From Trametopsis cervina (Eukaryota > Basidiomycota > Agaricomycetes > Polyporales > Irpicaceae): a stretch of DNA of 64,000 nt. The stretch spans positions 475,673-539,672 of the forward strand of contig MU278366.1 of NCBI GenBank assembly GCA_022385755.1, written 5' to 3'. Below, piece after piece: positions 11,684-22,381 of the stretch; position 1 is the first letter of the stretch, and every line of letters begins with the position of its first letter. Below the pieces are notes generated by a model, which had not been told where the DNA came from, did no database searches, and saw only the letters and a program-made list of their open reading frames with translations. A program made the position numbers and the translations under genes.

Positions 11684-13437
11684 ATGGCTGTAAGTTATGC
11701 AGATTCAGCACGGTTCCTGTACGTCAGCTTTTGTACTCCTCGCGTGCTCGCTGAACTGATTATTACAAACAGCTTGGACTCCAAAATCTACTCGCTCGCT
11801 TCATGTGGTAAATACAATCTATGTTATTCTCACGTATATCTATGCTTACACATATGTTTAGTCATGCTGTTCTACGACATGTTCCTCACATTCGGAGAGG
11901 AGGTTGAGAAGATCTGGCTACAACCCGTCACAGGCGCTACCGTGCTGTGGTTCTTGGTACATTGGAGACCTGAGGCTGCCTTTGCTCGATGGCTGAATAG
12001 ACAATCCCATCTAGAACCGATACATCACTCCTCTTGGCTATATCGTCATCACTGTCAGTGAGTACACAAGTGACTATGTGCTACACAACAAAGGCCTGAT
12101 CAGTGCTCGTCCAGGCTGGCACGACGCCAACTGGGGAATAGCTGCCTGTGACCGCTTTGTCCTCTTTCCCGAAATCCTCAAGGTATTCTCCTGCACCGCA
12201 GCGGGATGTAAGCACGACCTGGGTCATACCTCCCTACTTGCTGGCTCATAACACGCTGTGTGACAGTGATCTTCACGCTGCGCTTGTATGCAGTATACGG
12301 GAAGAGCAAAACCATTCTCTTCACGTTTACTGGCTTGCTCTCGGCAGAAGTGGCTGCAAAGATCGTGAGTGGGAGTGGCAACTATTGACATGTTCTATTG
12401 ATCGACGCTATCACGTCTGTAGTGGTCGTTCACAGGAGGCACGCGACTGCAGCTCCCTCCAGGTAAATACACTCTTCCCGGTTTAAAGACATTTGCTGAG
12501 AGAGATCAAAGGGCTCGTGGGGTGTATCTTGACTGGCAAGACGGCCAGGTACACTACATTATCTATTTCCGTTCAGCAGATTCGCTCACGCAGACTGGAT
12601 TTCACACAGCGATCGTCTCATGTTCACATGGGTGGCTGAGCTATGCTTTGGTGCGCACACTATGACTTCCCTCAATTCACACCCCTGAACTCATCATGTT
12701 CTGACATTATACAGATACCTGTGTCTTTTTCGCGATGCTTTACAGGACACTCTACCTATACAGGACCGTTCCCAGACGTAGTCAAGCCTCCTCTATCGTG
12801 CACATCCTAATGAGAGATGGTAAGTTACATTGTCTTTTCAAATGGCATTTAGACGTTGATAGATTTTCATAGGTATCATCTACTTCGCGGTGATTTTCGG
12901 TTCGAATCTAATTACAGTGCTCATTTACCTGGTTAGTCCGTCCCGCTCTGTTATCCTCACACGCCTGCTGATTATGCATCGATTTCTAGCTAGCGGTGGT
13001 CAGCACGCGCTCTCCTATGCAAAGAGTATACCTTTACTAACGAGTATGTAACTGTCTTGTAGCCTGACCTCAGAGTTATAAACGCAAGCTTTAGCACATT
13101 GTACGTCCGATCGGCATACTAAGCCTGTCACGTTATGTTAGCACTTACTCACGCTCATTCCTGTAGGATCACTACGCTAATGATCTCCCGTTTGATGCTT
13201 AATCTCCGTCGGGCGAATGTTACGATTGAACAGCCCACTGTGGACACCGCCGGCACCACAACCATATCTGAAATCCGCATTCGCAAGAAGCAGGAGAGGT
13301 CAGACTTCATACCACCGTCAATCATGGGCAATTTGGGGGAACCGCTAGGCGAATCACCTGACGAGTTCTCCCGCTCCAGCACGTTTGCTATGAGCACGTT
13401 CTCAGAGTCGTCTAGGGCGGGAACTACGCTCGTGTAG
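11684..13437 (+). CDS. DUF6533 multi-pass membrane protein, copy 1
   Basis: Fourteen exons, join(11684..11718,11773..11807,11862..11956,12015..12057,12115..12207,12267..12364,12423..12462,12512..12548,12610..12650,12715..12819,12873..12931,12990..12998,13063..13100,13167..13437), give 332 residues. The N-terminal DUF6533 motif is visible (YDMFLTFGEEVEKIW, then TGATVLWFLNRY), and the C-terminal signature SRLMLNLR follows the last helix. About seven hydrophobic segments are spread through residues 20-250, and a hydrophilic Ser/Thr-rich tail of about 80 residues ends the protein. The topology resembles a seven-helix receptor, but no ligand or G-protein role has been established for the family that I can rely on. 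Exon 12 encodes only three residues. All internal exon lengths are identical to those of the paralogue at 14910-16647. Confidence 0.88.
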
Positions 13438-14909
13438 TCGATTCCTGGTTTCCGTCGTCATATTTGGTTCTCCGTTTGTGCCGGATAAGCACAGATGAAA
13501 CTGTACTGGCACATGATTCTGCGCGTGTACAATATAAGTTATTATTGGGGGACTTACCAGTCTGGTCCAGGCCGCAGAACGCAGGCAGATGATGACGTAC
13601 AGGCGGGCTTTGCTCGTGAAGTTAAGCGTTGAGTACGTTCTCGGCGCCGTGATGGCGCGTCAGAGAGGCTCTTGGGGATGGTACGAGGGTATTTGTATCG
13701 AAAAAGAAGATAAAATACAGAGCCAAGAAGTATACGCTTGCTCAGCTTGTTGCAAATTCGGCCTTGAGGTGCAGGGTCACTAAACTTTCATTTCATGTAT
13801 TACTTCGATTGTCTATTCTCGAATGGAACACTACGTACAACGCATGCGACAAACTTCCAATAACTGCTGTAACGGACAGGAGTTGTCCACGCTGCCAAAC
13901 ATGGTTTACGAACTTGAGCATATCGCACAAACGCAGCGCGGGAAAACCCGAGCCATCACGTAGCCCATCTCCGTGCAGCGATTCACGGTCTGCAGTCACT
14001 CTAACACAGTACAGTACTGCTCCGTCCAGCAACACCGTCGCAGACACTTTTGACGTTTGCGCATGTGCGTACAGGGTCTACTGGCGGAAATTTGCCTATT
14101 CATTCGGCCGTTCCGCATCACCTGCCTCCCCGAGTGTGTCCGTGACTCCGCCCATAGGTTAGCAACCCTCCTAGCATCGGTGATCAGTGCATTGCTACAA
14201 TCTCTCGATTTACCTGCACCGCATGCTCTCATCTGTGCCTTCACTCAGTACAGTGACATCAGGGCTCCTGGCGGTCCCGTAGAGGCCGCTGCTGCGAGCT
14301 GTATCAGCTGGGTGAAACATTTTTCCTCCTGAAAATCGACCAGATATCACCTACTTACACCGACCCATGTGGTGTAGGAGCCCCGGGTTCGTAGAGTAAG
14401 CGTCGGTACGTTTCACGTCTCCTCGTAGGGATGAGGCTTTGGCTGATGGCGGTGGGTATACAGATAACATTGGGGTGTCGGAAGCGGCTGCTGTACCGCT
14501 CGAGTAAGTGGGAAGCGCAGCCCGTGAGATGCTGGAAAGCAACCCTGACAACGCCGTGCGCGTATACAACACCGGCTCAGTTCTACACCCAGCGAACCGC
14601 CCTTATTTTCCAGCTCTCACGCGATGCACGAGACCAGAGCAAATCGCACCCAAGCTTACTGTGGCGTCACACCGCTTGAGCCTCCCAGATCTCCGCTGCG
14701 GAAACTCGCGTCAGTGCGCCCGTTCCCAGTCCGTCCCAGCCCTGCCGAAGCCCCCTAGGCGCTCGGTGGTTGTCTGATTGGACGCTTGGAATTTCCGTGG
14801 TGAAGTATTAATATAATACAGGTCGCCAGCTGACGCACCCGTGCGTTGCCCACGGCTGTGCTCTCTCTCACCGCTGCCCCAGAAAGCCAGTCTCGACCCG
14901 CGGGCTGTC
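13438..14909. other. Spacer between the two DUF6533 genes
   Basis: No coherent coding structure. An 18-bp promoter segment at 14776-14793 (inverted CCAAT box) matches the equivalent segment upstream of copy 1 at nearly the same distance from the ATG (-134 versus -131). This supports tandem duplication including the promoter. Confidence 0.5.
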
Positions 14910-16647
14910 ATGGGTGAGGACTATGCCACTACCGCGCGGTTTCTGTACGTCGTCTTTCGCTATTGATGCAGTTGAGGGACTTACAGTATTACAGATGGTA
15001 CTCCAAGATGTACTCCCTCGCTTCATGTGGTAAAACATATCTAGGGTCCTTCCTAAAAAGTTTTCAACTCACTTCTATATACAGTCATGTTGTTTTACGA
15101 CATGTTCCTTACTTTTGGAGAAGAGGTCGAGAAGATTTGGCTCCAACCCTTCACTGGCGCCACAGTACTCTGGTTCATGGTATGCATCAAAAGATGTGGC
15201 GATATCCCTGTCCTATAGCTGAGCGCGCCATTCGACCTAGAACCGCTACATAACTCCTCTGGCATACATCGTTATAACTGTCAGTGAGTACCCCGTAGCT
15301 TTCCGTGTTGTGGAAACGAGTAACGAGTAATGACCACCAGGCTTCCACGACCCTAACTGGGGCATACCGGCTTGCGACCGCTACGTTCTTTTCCCTGAAA
15401 TCATTAAGATATTTTCGTGCATAGCAGTGGGCTGTGAGTACGAGTTGTGGCGCACCGTGTCACCTGAGGGATCATGCTGACTGGATCACGATTTGAGACA
15501 GCGATCTTCACGTTGCGATTATACGCCGTGTATGGAAAGAGTAGAACCATCTTGTTCCTATTTACTGCACTACTCGCAGGAGAGGTTGCCGTGAAGATTG
15601 TAAGTGAACAGGCCTCCATCCGCCCACATGTCTCCTAAGACTATCCTTCTGCTTTGATAGTGGTCGTTCACAGCAGGGACGCGGCTACAACTTCCTCCGG
15701 GTGAGCCTTTTAGTATTTGTAACTCATAACCGCGCTGAGACAGGGCAAAGGTCTTGTGGGCTGTATCCTCACTGGAAAGGACGCTACGTGAGTTCCATCA
15801 TGTAACCATTCTTGTGCACAGCTTTGGTTAACCCAGATTTCGGCGTATAGTAGTCGCGTAATGTTCACATGGGTGGCAGAGCTAGTCTTTGGTGCGTCCT
15901 CCAACAAGCAAGAGAGCCCGTTCATTTGCCTGATACTATTTCGTATGACAACAGACAGTTGCGTTTTCGTCGCCATGCTTTATAGAACAATTATCCTCGC
16001 CAACAGCGTATCACGAGAGAGCAAAGCCTCTTCTATCGTGCACGTGCTAATGCGAGACGGTCTGTACCACGACTCTGCCTCCTCCATATGCCTGTTCGCT
16101 TACCATATTGACAGGAATCGTATATTTTGCGGTAATTTTTGTATCAAATCTTATCACGGTGCTTGTATACGTTGTGAGTCTAGTATGTCATATGCGCTCT
16201 CAATCATACTAATTTGGCTTCACACCTTAGCTGGCGACGGTCAGTCCACGTGTTGTGCGAGTCCCATGAAGTGACTCAATATGATACTCTTCTTGGCGAT
16301 TTTCAGCCCGACCTTAAGGTCATAAACGCGAGCTTCAGTACTCTGTGCGTCCTAACCCTATATCACGTACGGACATGCTGCTCACTATGATTACCAGCAT
16401 TACTACTCTGATGATCTCGCGCCTGATGTTGAACCTCCGCCGGACGAACCTCAGGGAAGAATACTACACCAATGATTCCGATGCAACAACGCTCTCAATG
16501 CAGATGCGGCAGCTAAGAAGAGACCAAAAAACAGATGAATTCATTCCCAAATCGATAATGGGCAACCTGGGTGCGCCCATAGGTGAGCCGTCACGGAGGG
16601 CGAGGGACGCTTTCCGGATGGCGAGGATACTGGCAGCCCCTGAATAG
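14910..16647 (+). CDS. DUF6533 multi-pass membrane protein, copy 2
   Basis: Fourteen exons, join(14910..14944,14995..15029,15085..15179,15241..15283,15341..15433,15502..15599,15661..15700,15751..15787,15851..15891,15955..16059,16115..16173,16231..16239,16307..16344,16398..16647), give 325 residues. The first thirteen exons have exactly the same lengths as in copy 1, and only the last exon differs. The DUF6533 segment reads YDMFLTFGEEVEKIWLQP, followed by NRYITPLAYIVIT. The last helix is again followed by SRLMLNLR. The hydrophilic C-terminal tail has diverged most, though a short motif (IMGNLG) near its middle is kept in both. The gene is intact, with all junctions GT-AG. It probably arose by tandem duplication and then diverged in its cytosolic tail. 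Confidence 0.88.
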
Positions 16648-16939
16648 CATTTTATGGACCTAAGGAATTTAACCCCGTGTAGTATATGTACGACTACCCG
16701 TCACTCGCTTTCCACGCTGTCCTTTCGTTACTCGCATGTCTCACTGAGCTGCACAACTACTTACACTAATAAACGCGTGGTGTCACATCCTGAACGCGTT
16801 GTGTCACAAGAGCCTACAACCGGGCCGCTTGAAACTGGTTATTACTCGGTTGCAGTTTCATATGCAAGGCACTGTAGCCAAGTTCCAGCTCACCCTCCTC
16901 CCACCTTTCGTCCCTGTTTTCAACCCGCTCTTCTGCCCA

Positions 16940-17965
16940 ATGGTGGAATCCGTGTACCAGGACTATATCATGACCCTCGGGGACTCTCTCACACAGCGGG
17001 GCTCGTGTGCGGGAGGGTTTGTGCAATTGCTTTCACGCAAGTTGACGGCATGATTTCCCCACTTCGTTCATTCGGATCTCATATCTGCGCAGATGCCTAC
17101 GTTCGCAAGTTCGACGTAGTGAACAGGGGCTTCGGGGGCTACAACGCCCCGTGGGCGCTCGCCGCGTTCAGGCAGGTACGTCTCAGTGGCAGCATAAAAG
17201 CGAGATATGTATGTGCTGAGCTGATGTCCCTGTTGCAGTTGCTCATGTCGTGGCGCGAAAGGTCGCCCATAGAGCCAACGATTCGCTTGCTTACAGTATG
17301 GCTAGGGGCGAACGACTCGGTACTCGAATGGAAGAAACAACACGTCCCTCTTGATATCTTCGAGGCAACTATAACCCAAATCATCCGGATCGTCGCTTCG
17401 CCTTCCTCGGAATATTACTGTCCTGAGACCAAGATCATCCTCCTGACGCCCCCTCCTGTTAACACGCATCAACGTGCGGCAGATCTGGCCTCGCGCGGGA
17501 GCGGTCAGCCCCTTGACCGGGACTTCCATAACACTGCACTATATGCGGAGGCCGTTAGGGATGTGGCCAAGAAGGAGGACATCCCGCTTGTGGACGTATA
17601 CACTCGCCTTTGGGAAGCATGCGGGAAAGAAGAGAAGAACCTTGAGAGGTACCTAATAGACGGACTTCACGTAAACGAGGAGGCGTATGGGGTGAGACTT
17701 ATTTTCGTGGGTTTCCCTTCATCTCACTGAGGAATTGAACGCCGTTGTCGGATAATTCGCAGATGATCTACCAGGATATACTGGATGTGATCAAGACGCA
17801 CTATCCCGAACTTTATTTCGAGAATTTGCCGCCGGTGTTTCCAACGTAAGTTCCGTAGTCAATACCCCGTAAAGGCCACTCAGTGATATCATTTCTAGAT
17901 GGGATGAAGTGGATGAGCACGATCCTGAAGGGACAGTTTTAAAGAGGATTATAATAGATGATTAG
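16940..17965 (+). CDS. SGNH/GDSL esterase, isoamyl acetate-hydrolysing type, copy 1
   Basis: Five exons, join(16940..17036,17093..17175,17239..17691,17763..17845,17899..17965), give 260 residues. All four SGNH blocks are present: GDSLTQ with nucleophile Ser16, RGFGGYN (Gly47/48), GAND (Asn85), and DGLHVN with the Asp201/His204 dyad. Overall length and block spacing match the IAH1 subfamily, which hydrolyses small esters such as isoamyl acetate, probably in the cytosol. No signal peptide is visible. The first intron appears to use a GC donor (GCAAGT at 17037). No GT donor gives the right phase, whereas the GC donor places the junction exactly where copy 2 (21091-22102) has its first intron. 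Exons 2, 3 and 4 have the same lengths (83, 453, 83) in both copies. Confidence 0.9.
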
Positions 17966-19061
17966 CTCGTCAGCGATGAGAACAGCCCTCATTACTCACT
18001 GCGAAACAGTTTACGAAAGCAACGCCCCCGAGGGTCCTTCTCGTCTTATTTTACGAAGCCGCTCCGACATCCCCATATGACGAGCACGCTTCAAGAAGAA
18101 GCTCCACATACGCTGATAGCGATTCACGGACAACCCCGATTTCGCAGAGTCTGCCACATGCTGGGGGATAAATGCCGATGGTAACAAAGTGTACGACAGA
18201 GCGGCCTCCTACGAATCCGCCGTAGCGCATCAGCCCCGTATGGGGGACCCACGCAACACTGTCTTCACTGGTTCTCCCGCGGGTTTCAGCGCGCGTGTAT
18301 AGTAATGAGTATGACAACGTACCATTGCTCTGTGGATGACATCCACACGGAAACGCATGCGACAAATACCCTACTTCTGTACTCTGGTTCAGGAAGAGAA
18401 CCGCAGTTGCAATGGCTTGGGCATGGTTACTTACTCCCGAATGATAAGATGCGATAACGAGGGCGCCGTTCGCATATGACCTTTCAACTACGAAAACGCA
18501 CACGGAAGATACCATACGGGAGGGCTGGATGTGCGAGTGTACCTTGCCGGTACCCTAGCGCCATGGTGTATGCCTAGTGGTTTTAACATCCATATAGTAG
18601 ACCACGGATTTGAGATCTGAGACTGTTCTTGCCCTCCAGAAGCTGCTAGTCACTGGGCGCGATAAAGGTAGGAATGGTAGATGTTATCTATGATTGTACG
18701 AGGCTGACCACAACATACAGATATTCCTGGGCATGCTGGATGGCATACGTAGACTGAAAGGCAACCTGGCAGATCGCCCTCGAGATCAATAACATATTCA
18801 TAATTTATTGAATGGCGTATGCAGCATACTGATATAAAAATGCATAGTGGAGCGCAACGCAAGGGCCTGCTGGACACGACAGAAGCGCAATGGTGTTCTG
18901 TCGCTGCGAAGGTATGATGTACTGGTCCTTCTTACAGCCCTTCCTATCAAACCCCAGCCTCCGCGAGGTATTGAATCGCGTAAGAGATGTTCATCGACCG
19001 AATGGGCTGTTAAAGATGCTATATGAGCGACAATTGATCAACATAACTCATCCACTGCTGC
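17966..19061. other. Spacer with one unexplained 154-codon minus-strand frame
   Basis: The only sizeable open frame is 18051-18515 on the minus strand, starting with a hydrophobic Val-rich segment and containing several Cys. It lacks a recognisable domain. A possible intron inside it does not give a consistent phase, so it is not called as a gene here. The rest is AT-richer, with no clear signal. Confidence 0.4.
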
Positions 19062-19259
19062 TCACCCCGTAAATGGCCCGAAGAGACCAGGTGGCAGTTG
19101 AATAGGGCCGCTGAAAGGGTTGTGCACCCCAGATGTAAAAGGGGAGCTCGGACCGAAGATATGTTTCGCATCCGGCGGCGGCGAGATGGGCAGGGCGGAT
19201 GAAGCTTGTAGCTGCATGGCCACCGCGATCAACAGGGTCGTGTAAAGGATTTTGAACAT
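19062..19259 (-). CDS. Small secreted protein, copy 1
   Basis: A 65-residue intronless coding region on the minus strand. Residues 1-22 form a typical signal peptide (short basic start, hydrophobic core, ending in ASSA). The mature part of about 43 residues is Pro/Gly/Phe-rich without cysteines and contains a PFSGP motif near the C-terminus, which is also found in the neighbouring copy 2. Upstream on the minus strand lie a probable 5' UTR intron (GTATGT donor, CGCAG acceptor just before the ATG) and a TATAAA box at 19401-19406, about 145 bp from the ATG. Copy 2 has the same arrangement. There is no CaaX end, so it is not a mating pheromone precursor of the usual kind. The function is unknown. 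Confidence 0.6.
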   Translation of the reverse strand: MFKILYTTLLIAVAMQLQASSALPISPPPDAKHIFGPSSPFTSGVHNPFSGPIQLPPGLFGPFTG

Positions 19260-20012
19260 ATTGGAGAGCCTGCGTTGGGTGGTCAATAAAATTGTAGGCA
19301 CGAACCATGAGGAATACATACAGGTGAAGCGATGTTGAAGGTAAGATGTGGTGTGGAGAGATCCTGCTCTGGGATTTCAATGCTCCATCCTGCTTGCGAT
19401 TTTATACTCGCAAAGCATAGTCAAGGCACGACTGCTGTGATGCGGGATCAATGAAATATGTGCGGCCCTAGTGCGCATGTCGAGTAAACCAGTGCATGTT
19501 CACGAGATGCAATCAATGAGGATCAATGTGCAGACGCTTGCGAGCGTGTAGTCGAGGTCCAATCATGGTTCATGCAAGCTCAACCCGCCACAGCCCCGAG
19601 GATTAACGTGTTATCTAGTGTCGGGATTGATGAGATCGTCGCGTGCTGTCGCTCTCAAACGGATGGCGGTGCTCTGAGGCACGAGTCGAGCCGGGGTATC
19701 AATGTCGTTATATTGACTCGGTCGCTGCTTTCCAGTTTGGTAAATCGGATCATATACTCTAGTGGAACATAGGTATGTACCTCGAATAGATTATGTGGTA
19801 TCTTGTAATATATTGTCAAGAGAGATGCGCAGAAACAGCCACACACTCATTAAGCAGCTCTACGATATGCTCCATATTAGCTTTGAAGATCGCCTGACTC
19901 TGCGATGGCAACTATGAGCTCGCGCCAGTTGTCAGTATCCCGCCGAGCCTATCGCCCAAATCTGCAGCAGATGCGTCAGAAATGTGCCTTCCTAGCAATA
20001 CCAGGTTTAAAC
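19260..20012. other. Spacer between the two small secreted protein genes
   Basis: Holds the leader and promoter of copy 1 (19260-19410). I see no coding region in the remainder. Confidence 0.5.
19401..19406 (-). promoter_or_regulatory. TATA box of small secreted protein copy 1
   Basis: TATAAA on the minus strand, about 145 bp upstream of the ATG at 19259. Downstream of it, at about 19355-19370, is a purine-rich/CCTGCTCTG block shared with the promoter of copy 2. Confidence 0.5.
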
Positions 20013-20228
20013 TCACGGAAGGAAGAATTTGCTGAACGCGGATGGAATAGTGAACGGCCCACTGAAAGGGCTTGCAATGCCCGATGCAACCGAGCTCAGC
20101 AGCCCAGAAGACAAAGTTCCGTTACTTGGAATCGGCTTCGCCGCAATCGGGGAGGCGTACGCAGGGTGGTATTGAATCAAGATAACCATCATGGCGAAGA
20201 ATAGGACAAGATACGACGCGTTGTGCAT
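20013..20228 (-). CDS. Small secreted protein, copy 2
   Basis: A 71-residue coding region on the minus strand. The first ~25 residues are a clear signal peptide with a long hydrophobic core followed by a small-residue cleavage region. The mature part is about 46 residues, Ser/Pro/Gly/Phe-rich, cysteine-free, with one potential N-glycosylation site (NGT). It carries the segment SPFSGPF, which aligns with NPFSGP of copy 1 in the same C-terminal position. A 5' UTR intron (GTACGT donor at about 20295, TTTTAG acceptor about 12 bp before the ATG) and an upstream TATAAAA near 20369 mirror copy 1. The parallel arrangement of promoter, leader intron and coding region is the main evidence that both are real genes. 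Confidence 0.62.
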   Translation of the reverse strand: MHNASYLVLFFAMMVILIQYHPAYASPIAAKPIPSNGTLSSGLLSSVASGIASPFSGPFTIPSAFSKFFLP

Positions 20229-21090
20229 TTTGTCAGGCCTAAAAGAAAATTAAAGTTTTAAGCATCACCCGCGCAGCCCGTTGTATGATACGTACGATAT
20301 CGTAGAGGTAATTAAGGTATCGAGATGGAGAGGACCTGCTCTGCAGTACACTCATGGGATCTAACCTGTTTTATATGACGCAGGCTGATTATAAATCGAG
20401 GCTGGCGGATGAAGTTCCTCCTAGTCGGGGAGTAGATAGCGTACGTCAACCATGTCGTTACTATCAGCACGATACCATGGAATACGTACCGCTGAACAGA
20501 CTTCAATCAGTCAAATCACCTTCCCATGCGCGCAGTTTGCAGTTGGATATTTTTTTAGTACTGTACCATCGAAACAACTACCGCACTCTGGTGAAGCCGT
20601 CGTACTACCGCACACTGGAGGTGACATTCGCGCCGGAGCCTGTCTCCCCAAAGATCACTTCCGACATGATGAATTGCGTGGCGTGCATTGCGATAGCATG
20701 ATCGTAGTCCGTAGGAGGCCGTGTAGATCAACCTGCTGGAAAGCAAAAGATGGATGTCGGTGACACGAAACCGTGATGCGTGGCTGTATACAGGCGCCCC
20801 TTCGCTTTATGAAACGCACATCAACTTGTCGGCGAATCAGCAGGATCCTAGCAGGATCCTGAAAGCAGCAAATGGCAGAGTTCAGATGAGAAACACCTGG
20901 CGGTCGAGTTCAGTCCTACTCGACCATGGTGAACAAGGATGTGAGGTGTTCCTCCGATCTGAGAATTGCCAATTTCTGATATGGGAAACCGATAAGAAAT
21001 TATCATACCAGGGCACTCGACTCCCGTGGCATCTAACAGTCACTGGCAAGCGTAAATTACATTCAGCGGGCCAAACCACTCGACACTAAG
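20229..21090. other. Spacer upstream of esterase copy 2
   Basis: Contains the leader and promoter of small secreted protein copy 2 up to about 20380. The rest shows only short shadow frames and a small perfect tandem repeat at 20839-20860. Confidence 0.5.
20839..20860. repeat. Perfect 11-bp tandem duplication
   Basis: AGCAGGATCCT occurs twice back to back. It is a small local duplication with no evident function. Confidence 0.8.
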
Positions 21091-22102
21091 ATGGCTGGAT
21101 ATGTACAGGACACCATACTGCTGCTAGGTGATTCGCTCACCCAGAACTCCTCTGTTTCTGGAGGTCTCGGTCAGGAACTGTCTAGTAAGCATACTTCCAA
21201 CAGCGCTGTCTGTCTTGGCCTGCCTGCAACCTTGACTGACTATATCTGTTTCATCAGCTGTGTATAACAGGAAGCTCGATGTCTTGTATCGCGGATTCGG
21301 GGGATACAACTCCCGATGGATCATTCCAGTGTTTGAAAAGGTAAGTTTTCGCAGCTCCCCGTTCGCAGACTCGGAACTGACCGGTGGCATGTAGGTTTTC
21401 GCGAAGAAGGCTGAGCGACAGAACGTGCCCAAGGTCCAGTTGCTCACCATCTGGTTCGGTGCGAACGACGCAGTCCTAGCCGGCGAGCAGCAGCATGTCC
21501 CTCTCCCCGAGTACTCCGAGAACCTGAGCAAACTCGTTCAAATGGTCAAATCACCCGCATCGGAGTGGTACGCTCCAGAGACACGCATCGTGCTGTTCAC
21601 CCCTCCTCCTATAAACACATACCAATGGGTTGAGTTCCTGAAAGCGGGCGATATCCCTCGCGACACTTCGGATAGGACGGTCGAGAACACTAGGTCGTAC
21701 GCGGATGCTGTGATTGCTGTCGGACAGAAGGAAGATGTCCCAGTCCTCGACCTTTACAGCATCATATGGAATGCAGCCGGTGGCGAGGAGAAAAAGCTTG
21801 AGGCCTTCCTTACAGATGGGCTGCATTTGAACGAGAAGAGTTACAAGGTAGTTCTAACTTGACTCACGACGAATGTCGATACTGATGAGCGTATTGCATA
21901 GCTGGTCTTCGATGGACTCATAGACATCATCAACAAGAAATACCCCGAGTTGCACTATGACAAGTTCGAGACGGTATACCCGATGTACGTACCTATGTAT
22001 CGTCCCCATATGCCACTTGTTCTGACGCGCTGCATAAGATGGAAGGACCTCAACACGGACAACTACAAAGAGCTGCTCAAGGATTCAGCAGTCAGGAAAT
22101 AA
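21091..22102 (+). CDS. SGNH/GDSL esterase, isoamyl acetate-hydrolysing type, copy 2
   Basis: Five exons, join(21091..21184,21258..21340,21395..21847,21902..21984,22039..22102), give 258 residues. Catalytic blocks are intact: GDSLTQ (Ser15), RGFGGYN, GAND (Asn83), and DGLHLN with Asp200/His203. It is the paralogue of the gene at 16940-17965, with the same intron positions and phases and identical lengths for exons 2-4. All introns here are GT-AG. The two esterase genes point the same way and flank the two small secreted protein genes. Length and blocks fit IAH1-type esterases acting on small alkyl esters; the actual substrate is unknown. Confidence 0.92.
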
Positions 22103-22381
22103 ATTATAGAAATTGTATTCAGGGATATAACAGACCTTTGGGAATTAGAAAGACGTGTCCAGTGTTTTCCTGTACGAGTTTATACAGAGCATTGATTAAG
22201 GACAACTTTTATATGCTATCCGGCCAGAGCAAGTGTAGACAAACAACGAGAGCAAATGCGACGATATGACGAGCGAGTATATATGTGAAATAATGTATGT
22301 CAAGTCTCTAGGACCTCAAGGCCCGCACAGCATGGAAGACATCATCCGTCCCGAGATGGAGCTTCGGCGGCTTGAACGCGT

